Notes: generated from the sequence alone by a model not told the origin. Positions 24,199-32,838 are shown, counted from the stretch's first letter. The stretch is 33,962 nucleotides of DNA from DAOUEX01 sp034430235 (GCA_964478075.1 CAYZGO010000029.1:1-33962), one strand, 5' to 3'. Made by a program: numbers and translations.

Positions 24199-24576
24199 AT
24201 GCCGAGGCTGAAGACTATTGAAGATCTAAAGAAGCTGCGCGAGGAGGCGCAAAGAGACATCAAGGTGCGCTTGGAAACTGGTACCACAATCACTGTAGGC
24301 ATGGGTACCTGTGGCATTGCAGCAGGTGCACGCGAGACCATGCATGCCATTCTCGAAGAGCTCAAAAAACGCGAGATTGACGCCCACGTGACCACCGTTG
24401 GCTGTATTGGCATGTGCGTCAAAGAGCCGTTGGTGGACATTGAGCAGGCAGGCAAGCCACGCATCACGTACGGGAATGTGATGCCTGACATGGTGCCCAG
24501 GCTCATCGAAGAGCACCTGATAAATGGCCATGTTGTGGAAGAGTGGGTAGTGGGTCGACTGTCTACCAAACAATAA
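24199..24576 (+). CDS. thioredoxin-like [2Fe-2S] ferredoxin
   Basis: A 125-aa protein of the thioredoxin-like [2Fe-2S] family. A basic helical N-terminus (MPRLKTIEDLKKLREE) precedes VGMGTCGIAAGARETMHAI and VGCIGMCVKEPLVDIE; Cys in these two segments bind the cluster, although the first pair is reduced to a single Cys as is common for this type. The ATG has GAAGGGAG upstream. It lies 32 bp before the NuoF-GltD gene, whose own N-terminus repeats the same fold. It likely passes electrons within the formate dehydrogenase complex. Confidence 0.87.
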   Translation: MPRLKTIEDLKKLREEAQRDIKVRLETGTTITVGMGTCGIAAGARETMHAILEELKKREIDAHVTTVGCIGMCVKEPLVDIEQAGKPRITYGNVMPDMVPRLIEEHLINGHVVEEWVVGRLSTKQ

Positions 24577-24608
24577 GAAAGACATCACAACACCTCGGGA
24601 GGAATTCA

Positions 24609-27600
24609 ATGGCAGAACCTTTATACCGAGCCAACGTTCTTGTTTGCCGTGGTACGGGCTGTACGGCGTCCAAATCCCCAGCAGTCTTTGACGCTTTTGC
24701 TAAGGAGATTGAGCGAAGGGGCCTGTCAGATGAAGTGAGACTCGTGCAGACTGGGTGTCGAGGCTTCTGTGTTCTAGGCCCCATTGTCATCGTCTATCCA
24801 GAAGGCATTTTCTATTGCCTGGTGCAGGCCTCGGATGTGCCGGAGATCGTTGAGGAGACACTGATCAAGGGTAGAGTGGTTCCCCGGCTCACCTACAAAG
24901 AGCCAGTTTCCCATCAAGCTGTGCCTTTCTACAAGGATGTCCCTTTCTACAGCAAGCAACTGCGTATCACACTGCGTAACTGCGGTCTCATCAATCCAGA
25001 GAGCATAGAGGAGTACATCGCCCGAGATGGCTATGCAGCGCTGAGCCAGGCACTGTCAGAGATGACGCCGGACCAGGTCATAGAGGAGGTCAAACGCTCT
25101 GGCCTGCGGGGGCGCGGAGGAGCTGGCTTCCTAACCGGCCTAAAGTGGGAGTTCTGTCGCAAAGCGCCCGGAGACACCAAACACCTCATCTGTAACGCTG
25201 ACGAAGGCGATCCGGGTGCCTTCATGGATCGCAGCATCTCGGAGGGAGATCCGCACAGTATCATCGAAGGAATGATCATTGCCAGCTACGCTATCGGTGC
25301 GCACAACGGTTACATCTATTGCCGCGCTGAGTATCCCCTGGCCATCAAGCGTCTAAAACTCGCTATTGGACAGTGTCATGACTATGGACTACTTGGCGAT
25401 AACATCCTGGGTAGTGGACATAGTTTCCACCTCATAATCAAGGAAGGCGCAGGCGCTTTTGTCTGTGGGGAAGAGACAGCTCTGATGGCATCCATCGAAG
25501 GCCGCCGGGGCGAACCTCGTCCCAGGCCGCCTTATCCCGCTATCTCCGGCTTATGGCAACAGCCCAGTAACATCAACAACGTCAAGACCTATGCCAACGT
25601 GGCGCAGATCATTCTCAAGGGGGCAGACTGGTTCAGCAGCATTGGTACTCAGCGCAGCAAGGGCACGGCCATCTTCGCCTTGACTGGCAAAGTGAACAAC
25701 ACCGGCCTGGTGGAGGTACCGATGGGCATTACACTAGGCGAGATTGTCTTTGACGTCGGCGGTGGAATCGAGAACGGCAAAAAGTTCAAGGCCGTGCAGA
25801 CTGGTGGCCCCTTGGGCGGCTGCCTGGGAGTTGAGTCTCTCAATGTGCCGGTGGACTTTGACTCGCTGAAGCAAATGGGCGCTGTGATGGGTTCCGGTGG
25901 CATGATTGTCGTAGACGAAGACACCTGTATGGTCGAGTTTGCCAAGTTCTTCCTCGAGTTCGCTAGTGCCGAATCGTGCGGAAAATGTGTGCCCTGCCGA
26001 ATCGGTGGCAAGCGGTTGCTGGAAGTGCTGACGCGCATTTGCGAAGGCAAGGGTACCATGGAGGATATCGATACAATCGAAACGATCTCGGCAGGCATGG
26101 ACTCGAATGCGCTTTGTGCCCTGGGACAACTCACGCCTGGCCCTGTGCTGAGCGCCCTGCGATATTTCCGGGACGAGTTCGAAGCACACATTCTGGACAA
26201 GCGCTGTCCCGCCGGAGTGTGCAAGGATCTTGTGAGAGCGCCCTGCACAAATGCCTGTCCAGCAGGCGTGGATGTCCCCAGCTACGTAGCTCTCATCAGC
26301 GAGGGCAAGTACGTAGAGGCGCTCGAAGTGCACCGTCAGCGCAACCCCTTTGCCCTGGTCTGTGGGCGCATCTGCCCCGCCTTCTGCGAGCGGCATTGCC
26401 GGCGTGGTGAGCTGGATCAGCCAGTTGCCATCCGCCAGTTGAAACGGTTCATGGCCGACCATGAGATCACCAACCCATGGACGCCATGGCGCAGTGAGGA
26501 GCCCAAGAGCGAGAAAGTAGCCATCATCGGCGCAGGGCCGGCCGGACTGACTGCTGCTTTGCGCTTGGCACAGTGGGGCTACAAGGTAACGGTCTACGAA
26601 GCTGCACCGGTCGCGGGTGGTTGGATGGCTCTGGGCATTCCAAAATACCGGCTACCACGCGATGTGCTCAATGCTGAGATAGACAACATCAGGCGTACCG
26701 GTGTGAACATTGTGTTGAACACAGCGCTGGGCAGAGATTTCACTCTGGATGAGTTGTTTGATAAAATGGGCTACGATGCAGTCGTGCTGGCCATTGGCGC
26801 CCACAGCAGCCGTACCTTGGCATGCCCCGGAGAAGACTTGGATGGCGTTATGCACGCAACAACATTCCTGAAGGATGTAGCACTGGGCAAGCCACCCAAG
26901 ATCAATGGTAAACGCGTAGCTGTGATTGGCGGTGGCAACTCGGCTGTTGATGCCGCACGCACGGCCTTGCGCCTGGGAGCATCGGAAGTGCACGTTTTCT
27001 ACCGCCGCAGGCGAGAGGACATGCCGGCCCAAGACACCGAGGTTCACGAGACGGAAGAGGAAGGCGTCCAGTTCACGTTTCTGACTACACCGACGCGTGT
27101 TCTGGGAAATGGCGCCGTGACAGGGCTGGAATTACAGGTCCAGGAGTTGGGTGAGTTTGATAGGAGCGCACGACGCCGTCCGGTACCTATCGAAGGATCA
27201 GGATACGTAGTGGACGTGGACATCGTCATTCCAGCAATCGGCCAGAGCCCTGACCTCTCCTGCCTGAACGGCGATAGCCCAGAAGTAAACCGCAATCGCA
27301 CGTTCAAAGTGGGAAGGAAACTGGACACTTCGCGGCCAGGCGTCTTCGCCGCTGGTGACGCAGTACTTGGCCCAGCAACTGTTATCGAGGCCGTAGCACA
27401 AGGCAACAAGGTGGCCATAGCCGTGGATGAATACTTGCAGGATGGTCGCCCGGAATCGAAAGAGGACTGGTTGGCTTACGGCACTGTCGAGTTGCAATAC
27501 AATCTCGAAGATTACGCTGAGGCGAAACGCCCCGAGATGCCGAGTCGGGGACCTGAAGAGCGGAGCAAGGATTTTGCCGAGATTGAACTGGGATTCACCC

Positions 27601-27659
27601 AAAAAGCGGCGCGTGAAGAAGCCAAGCGCTGCCTGCGCTGTGACCTCGAAGAGTTCTGA
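24609..27659 (+). CDS. NuoF-GltD fusion: NADH- and NADPH-type flavoprotein subunit
   Basis: A 1016-aa multi-domain redox protein. Residues 1-100 form a [2Fe-2S] thioredoxin-like domain (Cys 13, 18, 50, 54). Residues about 120-530 are NuoF/HydB: GRGGAGFLTGLKW for FMN and NADH, NADEGDPGAFMDR, and the [4Fe-4S] motif SCGKCVPC (Cys 457, 460, 463). From about 543 a GltD/NfnL module follows: PCTNACPAGVDVP and CGRICPAFCERHCRRG for [4Fe-4S] clusters, FAD site IIGAGPAGLTAA (about 638), and pyridine nucleotide site VIGGGNSAVDAA with FYRRRREDMPA, which points to NADPH. The start has GGGAGGA five bases before the ATG. Two nucleotide sites in one chain suggest flavin-based bifurcation or transhydrogenation. 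Confidence 0.92.
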   Translation: MAEPLYRANVLVCRGTGCTASKSPAVFDAFAKEIERRGLSDEVRLVQTGCRGFCVLGPIVIVYPEGIFYCLVQASDVPEIVEETLIKGRVVPRLTYKEPVSHQAVPFYKDVPFYSKQLRITLRNCGLINPESIEEYIARDGYAALSQALSEMTPDQVIEEVKRSGLRGRGGAGFLTGLKWEFCRKAPGDTKHLICNADEGDPGAFMDRSISEGDPHSIIEGMIIASYAIGAHNGYIYCRAEYPLAIKRLKLAIGQCHDYGLLGDNILGSGHSFHLIIKEGAGAFVCGEETALMASIEGRRGEPRPRPPYPAISGLWQQPSNINNVKTYANVAQIILKGADWFSSIGTQRSKGTAIFALTGKVNNTGLVEVPMGITLGEIVFDVGGGIENGKKFKAVQTGGPLGGCLGVESLNVPVDFDSLKQMGAVMGSGGMIVVDEDTCMVEFAKFFLEFASAESCGKCVPCRIGGKRLLEVLTRICEGKGTMEDIDTIETISAGMDSNALCALGQLTPGPVLSALRYFRDEFEAHILDKRCPAGVCKDLVRAPCTNACPAGVDVPSYVALISEGKYVEALEVHRQRNPFALVCGRICPAFCERHCRRGELDQPVAIRQLKRFMADHEITNPWTPWRSEEPKSEKVAIIGAGPAGLTAALRLAQWGYKVTVYEAAPVAGGWMALGIPKYRLPRDVLNAEIDNIRRTGVNIVLNTALGRDFTLDELFDKMGYDAVVLAIGAHSSRTLACPGEDLDGVMHATTFLKDVALGKPPKINGKRVAVIGGGNSAVDAARTALRLGASEVHVFYRRRREDMPAQDTEVHETEEEGVQFTFLTTPTRVLGNGAVTGLELQVQELGEFDRSARRRPVPIEGSGYVVDVDIVIPAIGQSPDLSCLNGDSPEVNRNRTFKVGRKLDTSRPGVFAAGDAVLGPATVIEAVAQGNKVAIAVDEYLQDGRPESKEDWLAYGTVELQYNLEDYAEAKRPEMPSRGPEERSKDFAEIELGFTQKAAREEAKRCLRCDLEEF

Positions 27660-27707
27660 GCCATGCGCATGAATGTACATCAAGCACGTACTGAGAAGGA
27701 GTTGTCA

Positions 27708-27779
27708 ATGACGGCCCCTTGCTCAGTTCAGAAGACAAACTGGAATACACAGAGAAAGCAAGAAAGGAGGCTGGGCTAA
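27708..27779 (+). CDS. possible 23-aa leader peptide before fdhA
   Basis: ATG 27708 has AAGGAG six bases upstream, a stronger site than many real genes here. The frame encodes 23 residues, rich in Gln, Arg and Lys with one Cys, and its TAA ends two bases before the fdhA ATG at 27782. The fdhA ribosome site (AAGGAGG, 27764-27770) lies inside it. The same frame extends upstream to ATG 27663 (38 aa). Translational coupling is plausible; a peptide function is speculative. Confidence 0.35.
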   Translation: MTAPCSVQKTNWNTQRKQERRLG

Positions 27780-27781
27780 CA

Positions 27782-30508
27782 ATGGCAATGGTCAATATCA
27801 CAATCAATGGCCAGAAAATCAGTGCTGCGGCTGGCAGCACCGTTCTGGAGGCTGCTCAGTATGCAGGCATTGACGACATTCCGACGCTTTGTCATCACCC
27901 TGCATTGGTTCCGATTGGCGCCTGCCGGATGTGTCTCGTGGAGATCAAGGGGCAGCGCACTTTGCAGCCAGCATGCACTTTCCCCATCAGTGAGGGAATG
28001 GATGTGCAGACTCACTCGCCCAAGGTCATGGAAGCGCGGCGTTTCGTATTGGAATTGCTGCTCTCGGACCACCCGTTGGATTGCATGACGTGCGACTCGA
28101 ATGGGGCGTGTGAGTTGCAGGATCTGATGTATGAATACGGGGTGAAGGAGACACGCTTCCCCGGCGTGCAGCACGATTACCCGATTGACGATCCCAATCC
28201 CTTTATCCAACGAGATTACAACAAGTGTATCTTGTGCCGACGCTGCGTGCGGGTTTGCCAGGAGATCAATGGTGTAGAGGCGATTGGTATGTTATGGCGT
28301 GGCTTTGACGCCAAGCCTGGCACGGCTTTCGATGGCAACCTGGAGGACAGCCCCTGCGAGTTCTGCGGGATGTGTGTGGAGCTGTGTCCCACCGGCGCGC
28401 TAACGCCCAAGCAAGCCTTGGGCAAGGGGCGCAACTGGGAGTTGGAGAAGACCACCACTACTTGCCCCTACTGTGGAGTGGGCTGCCAGCTTGACTATTG
28501 GACGAAAGACAACCAGATCATCAAGGTTACCTCGCATTGGGGCGGCCCGCCTAATGAGGGCTGGTCTTGCGTGAAGGGCCGCTTCGGGTTCGACTTTGTG
28601 AACCATGCGGAGAGGCTAACACAGCCGCTGATCAAGAAAGACGGTAAGTTTGTTGAAGCGACCTGGGACGAGGCTCTGGACCTGGTGGCCGACAAGCTCG
28701 TGGACATCAAGAAAAAGCACGGTGGCGACGCCATTGGTTTCCTCAGCTCCGCCAAGTGTACGAACGAGGAGAACTATCTCCTGCAAAAGCTCTCGCGCGC
28801 GGTGTTTGAGACGAACAATGTTGACCACTGTGCGCGCCTTTGACACAGCGCCACCGTGACCGGTCTGGTCACAGCATTCGGGTCAGGCGCTATGACAAAC
28901 TCCATTGCCGACATCACGACACAAGCCAAGTCCTATCTGATCATCGGCACAAACACCACCGAGAACCATCCAGTGATCGGCATGCGCTTGCGGCAGGCGG
29001 CGCGCAAGGGTGCCAAGATGATCGTGGCGGATCCACGTAACATTAGTCTGGCTGACTTTGCCGTTCTTCATCTCAAGCACAAGCCCGGATCAGACATTGC
29101 GCTGCTCAATAGCATTATGAATGTGCTGATCGCCGAGGATCTGTACGACAAGGAATACGTCGCCGAGCGCACAGAAGGCTTCGAGGAACTCAAGGCGACT
29201 GTTGAGAAGTACACGCCAGAATATGCAGAAAAGATAACGGGTGTGCCTCCTGACGATATCCGCACAGCGGCACGCATCCTGGCGGCTAACAGGCCTGGCG
29301 CTCTGCTATACGCTATGGGCATCACCCAACACACTACAGGGCATCAGAATGTACTGTCTACGGCCAATCTGCAGATGCTGCTTGGCAACATGGGTGTGGC
29401 TGGTGGTGGGGTCAATCCCCTCCGAGGGCAGAACAACGTCCAGGGTGCGTGTGATATGGCCTGTCTACCGAACTTTTACCCTGGATACCAAAAGGTCGCG
29501 AAAGAAGAAGACCAAGCCAAGTTCGCCAAGGCCTGGGGTACCACAGGGTCTACAAAGATCGGCGGTACTGTCATCACCATGATCCAAGGTGCTGAGAGCG
29601 GCGATATCAAGGGGTTGTTTGTCCTGGGCGAGAATCCGATGATGACCGATCCAGACGTCAACCACGTTCGTAAGTGTCTGGAAAGCCTGGATTTCCTCGT
29701 GGTGCAGGAGATCTTTATGAGCGAGTCTGCGGAATTTGCTGACGTGGTACTGCCTGGCGTGTCATTCGCTGAAAAGGACGGCACCTATACCAACACTGAA
29801 CGCCGCGTACAGCGTATACACAAGGTGATTGAGCCCGTCGGCAATGCACGGCCTGACTGGGAGATCATCTCTGACCTGGCGAAACGCGTTCAGAAGCGAC
29901 TGGGCATAAAGGCATCCAAGGCCAAGTATGCTGGGTGGGATTACAGCCATCCGAGAGAGATCATGGCTGAGATCAATGCCCTGGCGCCGATCTATGGGGG
30001 AATCACCTACGACCGTATCGAGGAAATCGGACTACCGTGGCCTTGCCCCAACACCGAGCACCCTGGCACGCCGATTCTGCACGTTGGCAAGTTCTCACGC
30101 GGGCTGGGCAAGTTCAGTGGAGTGGAGTGGCAACCAGCCAAGGAGATGCCTGATAAGAAATACCCCTTCTTGCTGAGCACAGGACGCGTGCTGTACCACT
30201 GGCACGGCGGCACAATGACACGCCGTTCTGCTGGTCTGGATGCGATCTACCCGGAGGCGCTCGTTGAGATCCACCCCAAGGATGCGGAGAAGCTCGGGGT
30301 TACCGATGGCGACATGGTGCGAGTTACCTCACGCCGTGGCAAGGTAGTAGCCAAGGCGGAAGTAGTTGACCGGCCTGACCCAGGAGTGGTGTTCATGACC
30401 TTCCACTTCCACGAGGCTGCAGCGAACTTGCTGACCATTGCTGCGCTGGACCCTGTGGCTGGAATTCCAGAGTACAAAGTAGCGGCCGTCCGTGTAGAGA
30501 AAGCATAA
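27782..30508 (+). CDS. fdhA: formate dehydrogenase catalytic subunit, selenoprotein (Sec354)
   Basis: Oxidises formate, or reduces CO2, at a molybdenum or tungsten bis-pterin site. The 908-aa protein is read through UGA at 28841-28843 as Sec: NNVDHCARL-U-HSATVTGLV is the known catalytic context. N-terminal clusters: [2Fe-2S] Cys 37, 48, 51, 65; a NuoG-type His97/Cys101/104/110; two ferredoxin-like [4Fe-4S] sets (149-159 and 192-202); then CPYCGVGC (228-235). The pterin-binding halves and C-terminal dinucleotide-binding domain continue after the Sec to 30508. ATG 27782 follows AAGGAGG. Size and clusters match Moorella-type NAD(P)-linked enzymes. Selenium genes must lie elsewhere. Confidence 0.93.
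28844..28872 (+). promoter_or_regulatory. bacterial SECIS element of fdhA
   Basis: Starting 12 nt after the UGA, GTGACC (28856-28861), the loop GGTCT and GGTCAC (28867-28872) form a perfect 6-bp stem. The loop sequence and its 18-nt distance from the UGA equal those I recall for E. coli fdhF. This supports SelB-dependent decoding. Confidence 0.8.
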
Positions 30509-30520
30509 AGTGGGTGGAGT

Positions 30521-30558
30521 GGGAGCGAGGCAGAAACGCTTCGCTCCCGCTGCATATT
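30521..30558 (+). terminator. hairpin after fdhA
   Basis: GGGAGCGA (30521-30528) pairs with TCGCTCCC (30541-30548) with a 12-nt loop; a short AT-rich stretch follows rather than a clean U-tract. It is a plausible operon terminator. Confidence 0.5.
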
Positions 30559-30881
30559 CCTATTTGAGATCAGAGAAAGCACCGACCGCTTTGTCAGCCC
30601 AATGCCCAACAGCCTGAAGCACGTCGACGAGGAGTATGAGTTCCGACAAAAGCGCCGCGGGCGTGCGCGAAATGGGCGTAACTAATGCCCATCATAGTGG
30701 TTCTTGGTAGTAGATTGTATTCCAATACGTGTCGGTGCAAGCAGAGCCGGGGCGAGTGTACACCGCCGGCAGAATAAGGAGGTTCACCGTCAACTAGATC
30801 AATTACAGTTACTCATCATTCGCTGCAAATCGTGACGTGCCGAAGTTGGCCAGTTACCTATCAATACGGAGGAGTGTACTC
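30559..30881. other. gene-free leader of the membrane-protein gene
   Basis: No credible open reading frame on either strand. It contains a GTGTACAC palindrome inside an imperfect GC-rich hairpin (about 30746-30770), closely followed by AAGGAGG at 30776-30782 without a usable start codon. I could not identify a riboswitch or a convincing promoter. Confidence 0.4.
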
Positions 30882-31838
30882 ATGAACAAGACTGTTCCCG
30901 TCATCGGATTCCTGATTCTGACTGCTGTGGTCCTAGCCATCTTTGGCTACGCAACCTACATGGCCTGGACGCTGCAGCCTGTGGGCGGGGTGGTTGTGAC
31001 CGTCATCGCCCTGGGTCTTTTGTACAAGATAGCGAGCGAAGCGCAAAAGCTCTCCAAGGCGAAGGCCGACGCCCTTTTCTCCACGAAGAACCTGTTGAAT
31101 TTTGTGGCCGTTGTCGCTGGGGTGTTTGTTACGCACTACCTCAACCACACTATCGGACTCGGTGCGGTGGTTGCAGCCGGCTTGGTGCAAATCCTCGCCG
31201 CGTTGCTCCTTCCACAGTACGGCGTACCGATAGCGACCGGATCCTTCGCTGGGATGGCCTCTGCGACTTTGCTGTGCGACCCCGGCCACGTAGGCTTTGC
31301 GTCTGTCGTTGCAGGCGTGGTGTACGTGCTGACGATGGACGTTTACGGCGGCTTTGGCGGTAAACTGGGGACCATCGGGGTTACTGGATGCATTCTAACC
31401 GGGCTGTGTATGGCGGGTGACTTCTCTCATCCGTCCGTACCAGGTTGGAACGTGGGGGGGATCATGGTCGTCGTCTCCATCGCCGCCGCGGTGGTTACCT
31501 ACTGCATCAATCACTATCTCAAGCAAGGAGCCGTCATGGCTTCGGGTATTGTGGGCTTGGTTGCTGGCCTTGTCCTGCCGGTTCTTGTCCCTGAGATCGG
31601 CGGCACGCTGGCAGTGGTGGCTATTTGTGCATCTTTTGTTGGAATGTCGAGCGCCAAGCATTTCCCCAACGCTGCGCCGATGGTGTTCGCGGGTCTGTTC
31701 ATCGCTTTGGTCTTTATCTACAGCGCGCCGTTCCTGGGTGGCGCAGGCGGGAAGCTCGGGGCCATGGCGTTCGGTTCGGGCCTGGCGGTGCGCGGCTTCA
31801 TGGATTTGATCGGGGGTAAGCGGGCAACCAAGAAGTAG
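30882..31838 (+). CDS. multi-pass membrane protein with internal tandem duplication, unrecognised
   Basis: A 318-aa hydrophobic protein with about ten membrane segments; I do not recognise the family. ATG 30882 follows GGAGGAG by seven bases. Two homologous halves are visible: residues about 80-175 and 200-305. They share VTHYLNH / VTYCINH, GAVVAAGLVQILAALLLP / GAVMASGIVGLVAGLVLP, SFAGMAS / SFVGMSS and GGFGGKLG / GGAGGKLG. Two-repeat architecture is typical of transporters and channels. It follows the formate dehydrogenase operon by about 370 bp, so movement of formate, ions or protons is a guess only. It resembles neither FocA nor NuoL-type proteins. Confidence 0.75.
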   Translation: MNKTVPVIGFLILTAVVLAIFGYATYMAWTLQPVGGVVVTVIALGLLYKIASEAQKLSKAKADALFSTKNLLNFVAVVAGVFVTHYLNHTIGLGAVVAAGLVQILAALLLPQYGVPIATGSFAGMASATLLCDPGHVGFASVVAGVVYVLTMDVYGGFGGKLGTIGVTGCILTGLCMAGDFSHPSVPGWNVGGIMVVVSIAAAVVTYCINHYLKQGAVMASGIVGLVAGLVLPVLVPEIGGTLAVVAICASFVGMSSAKHFPNAAPMVFAGLFIALVFIYSAPFLGGAGGKLGAMAFGSGLAVRGFMDLIGGKRATKK

Positions 31839-31847
31839 CCAGCTTGA

Positions 31848-32174
31848 ACTCCAAGTGTGAGCACGCAATTGCGGACTGACGCGGTGTCAGGTAGTCTGCC
31901 TGGGCCTGCTTTGCACTGCAGAGAGTGCTGAGAAACCATAGATATCCTTCCGGCTTGATAGAGTCTCTGCGCCCTCCGCGAAGCGTCCCCCGTCACGGCG
32001 GTCGCCCGTCGCCCGTAGGGCATGCAAAGCGAGGGCATGCAGAGCACGAACGGTCGCCATCTCTTGGGTGAGGCTGCGAAGCGTCTCGCCCTCCTTTTGG
32101 CGAGGCTGCGTGCCAGCGGTAGCGAGAATGCGTCAACACAACGAAGGCAGGCTACCTAAGCTCACACTTGGAGT
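31848..32174. mobile_element. 327-bp MITE-like element
   Basis: Perfect 15-bp terminal inverted repeats ACTCCAAGTGTGAGC (31848-31862 and its inverse 32160-32174) are flanked by TTGA on both sides (31844-31847, 32175-32178), consistent with a 4-bp target duplication. The inside has no open frame and holds the second copy of the 54-bp dispersed repeat. It sits nine bases after the membrane-protein stop codon. Together these are strong signs of a non-autonomous transposable element; no transposase is in the window. Confidence 0.7.
31998..32051. repeat. 54-bp dispersed repeat, copy 2
   Basis: Same orientation as 3779-3832, with three differences. This copy is internal to the MITE-like element, so the repeat either is a module of that element or was captured by it. 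Confidence 0.7.
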
Positions 32175-32335
32175 TTGATTCTTCACCCGAAGACCGGCAG
32201 GGTCTCTGCAATTAGCGGCGCCACCTTGGAGTCCGTACCAGCGGTCAGGGGCCCGTGCTGCCAGTTGGGGCTGGATGTAGGGCACCGTGTCGCAGAGGCC
32301 TATCGTCCGCCGAGCAGGCGCAGTATAGGAGCAAT
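32175..32335 (+). other. gap between MITE and DUF1622 gene; possible FMN-binding-domain remnant
   Basis: The + frame starting at TTG 32175 reads GRVSAISGATLESVPAV early on, reminiscent of the FMN-attachment SGAT motif of RnfG/NqrC-type domains. It then loses resemblance and overlaps the next gene in another frame. It could be a decayed fragment or chance. Confidence 0.2.
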
Positions 32336-32707
32336 ATGGAAGAGTGGATCAATCTGACTATCCACTGCGTAGCGATAGGCGTCGAGGTCTGTGGTGCAAT
32401 CGTGATCGTGTATGGTGCCGGGCGCACCATGTACACCTATCTGAGCGAGCACGTGCTGCACCATCGTGAGCCGCGCATTCGTGCCCTGCGGCTTTGGTTC
32501 GCCCGCCATCTGTCCCTGGGACTAGAGTTCGCGCTGGCTGGCGACATCTTGAAGACACTTGTCTCGCCTACGTGGACGAGCGTCGGGCTCCTGGCAGGCA
32601 TGATCGTGCTGCGGACGGTACTGAGCTTCTTCCTGGAACGTGAGATGGAGGCTATAGAGCGGAAGGAGGAATGCACCCGGCAGCCGGAGAAGGGAGAGTC
32701 GGGCTAG
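32336..32707 (+). CDS. DUF1622 family membrane protein
   Basis: A 123-aa inner-membrane protein matching the DUF1622 family. Seen: a first membrane segment (about residues 6-28, CVAIGVEVCGAIVIVYGAG), then LRLWFARHLSLGLEFALAGDILKTLVSPTW, the most conserved part, then a second/third hydrophobic segment (VGLLAGMIVLRTVLSFFLE) and a charged tail. The ATG at 32336 has AGGAG four bases upstream; the open frame upstream to 32255 is not needed. It is followed by a strong hairpin. Function is unknown for the family. Confidence 0.82.
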   Translation: MEEWINLTIHCVAIGVEVCGAIVIVYGAGRTMYTYLSEHVLHHREPRIRALRLWFARHLSLGLEFALAGDILKTLVSPTWTSVGLLAGMIVLRTVLSFFLEREMEAIERKEECTRQPEKGESG

Positions 32708-32780
32708 TTGTCCTCACGCCGGCATTTCTGCACGTTGTGATGTGTGGAAGCCTGGCAGTAACTGAGTGTTGATGAGAGAA

Positions 32781-32820
32781 AGCAAACGTGTGGGCGTTGC
32801 CCACACGTTTGCTTCTTTGT
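32781..32820 (+). terminator. strong intrinsic terminator
   Basis: A perfect 15-bp stem (arms 32781-32795 and 32799-32813) with a 3-nt GTT loop is followed by TCTTTGT. It ends the DUF1622 transcript. Its right arm overlaps the possible -35 of the fdhD promoter. The palindrome would also work on the other strand. Confidence 0.75.
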
Positions 32821-32838
32821 GGCCGCTGCCGATATAAT
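32809..32838 (+). promoter_or_regulatory. possible promoter of fdhD
   Basis: A perfect TATAAT (32833-32838) lies 18 bp after a weak TTGCTT (32809-32814), which falls inside the terminator hairpin. A hairpin in the -35 region could also serve as an operator. Confidence 0.45.

Noticed and set aside
27719..30508. Two separate genes, or an fdhA pseudogene broken by a stop
   Set aside because: The UGA falls at the catalytic Sec/Cys position of formate dehydrogenases, the frame is unchanged on both sides, and a SECIS-like hairpin follows.
30559..30881. Molybdenum-cofactor or other riboswitch upstream of the membrane-protein gene
   Set aside because: Some GC-rich hairpins are present, but I could not match them to a known riboswitch core. 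A covariance-model search would be needed.
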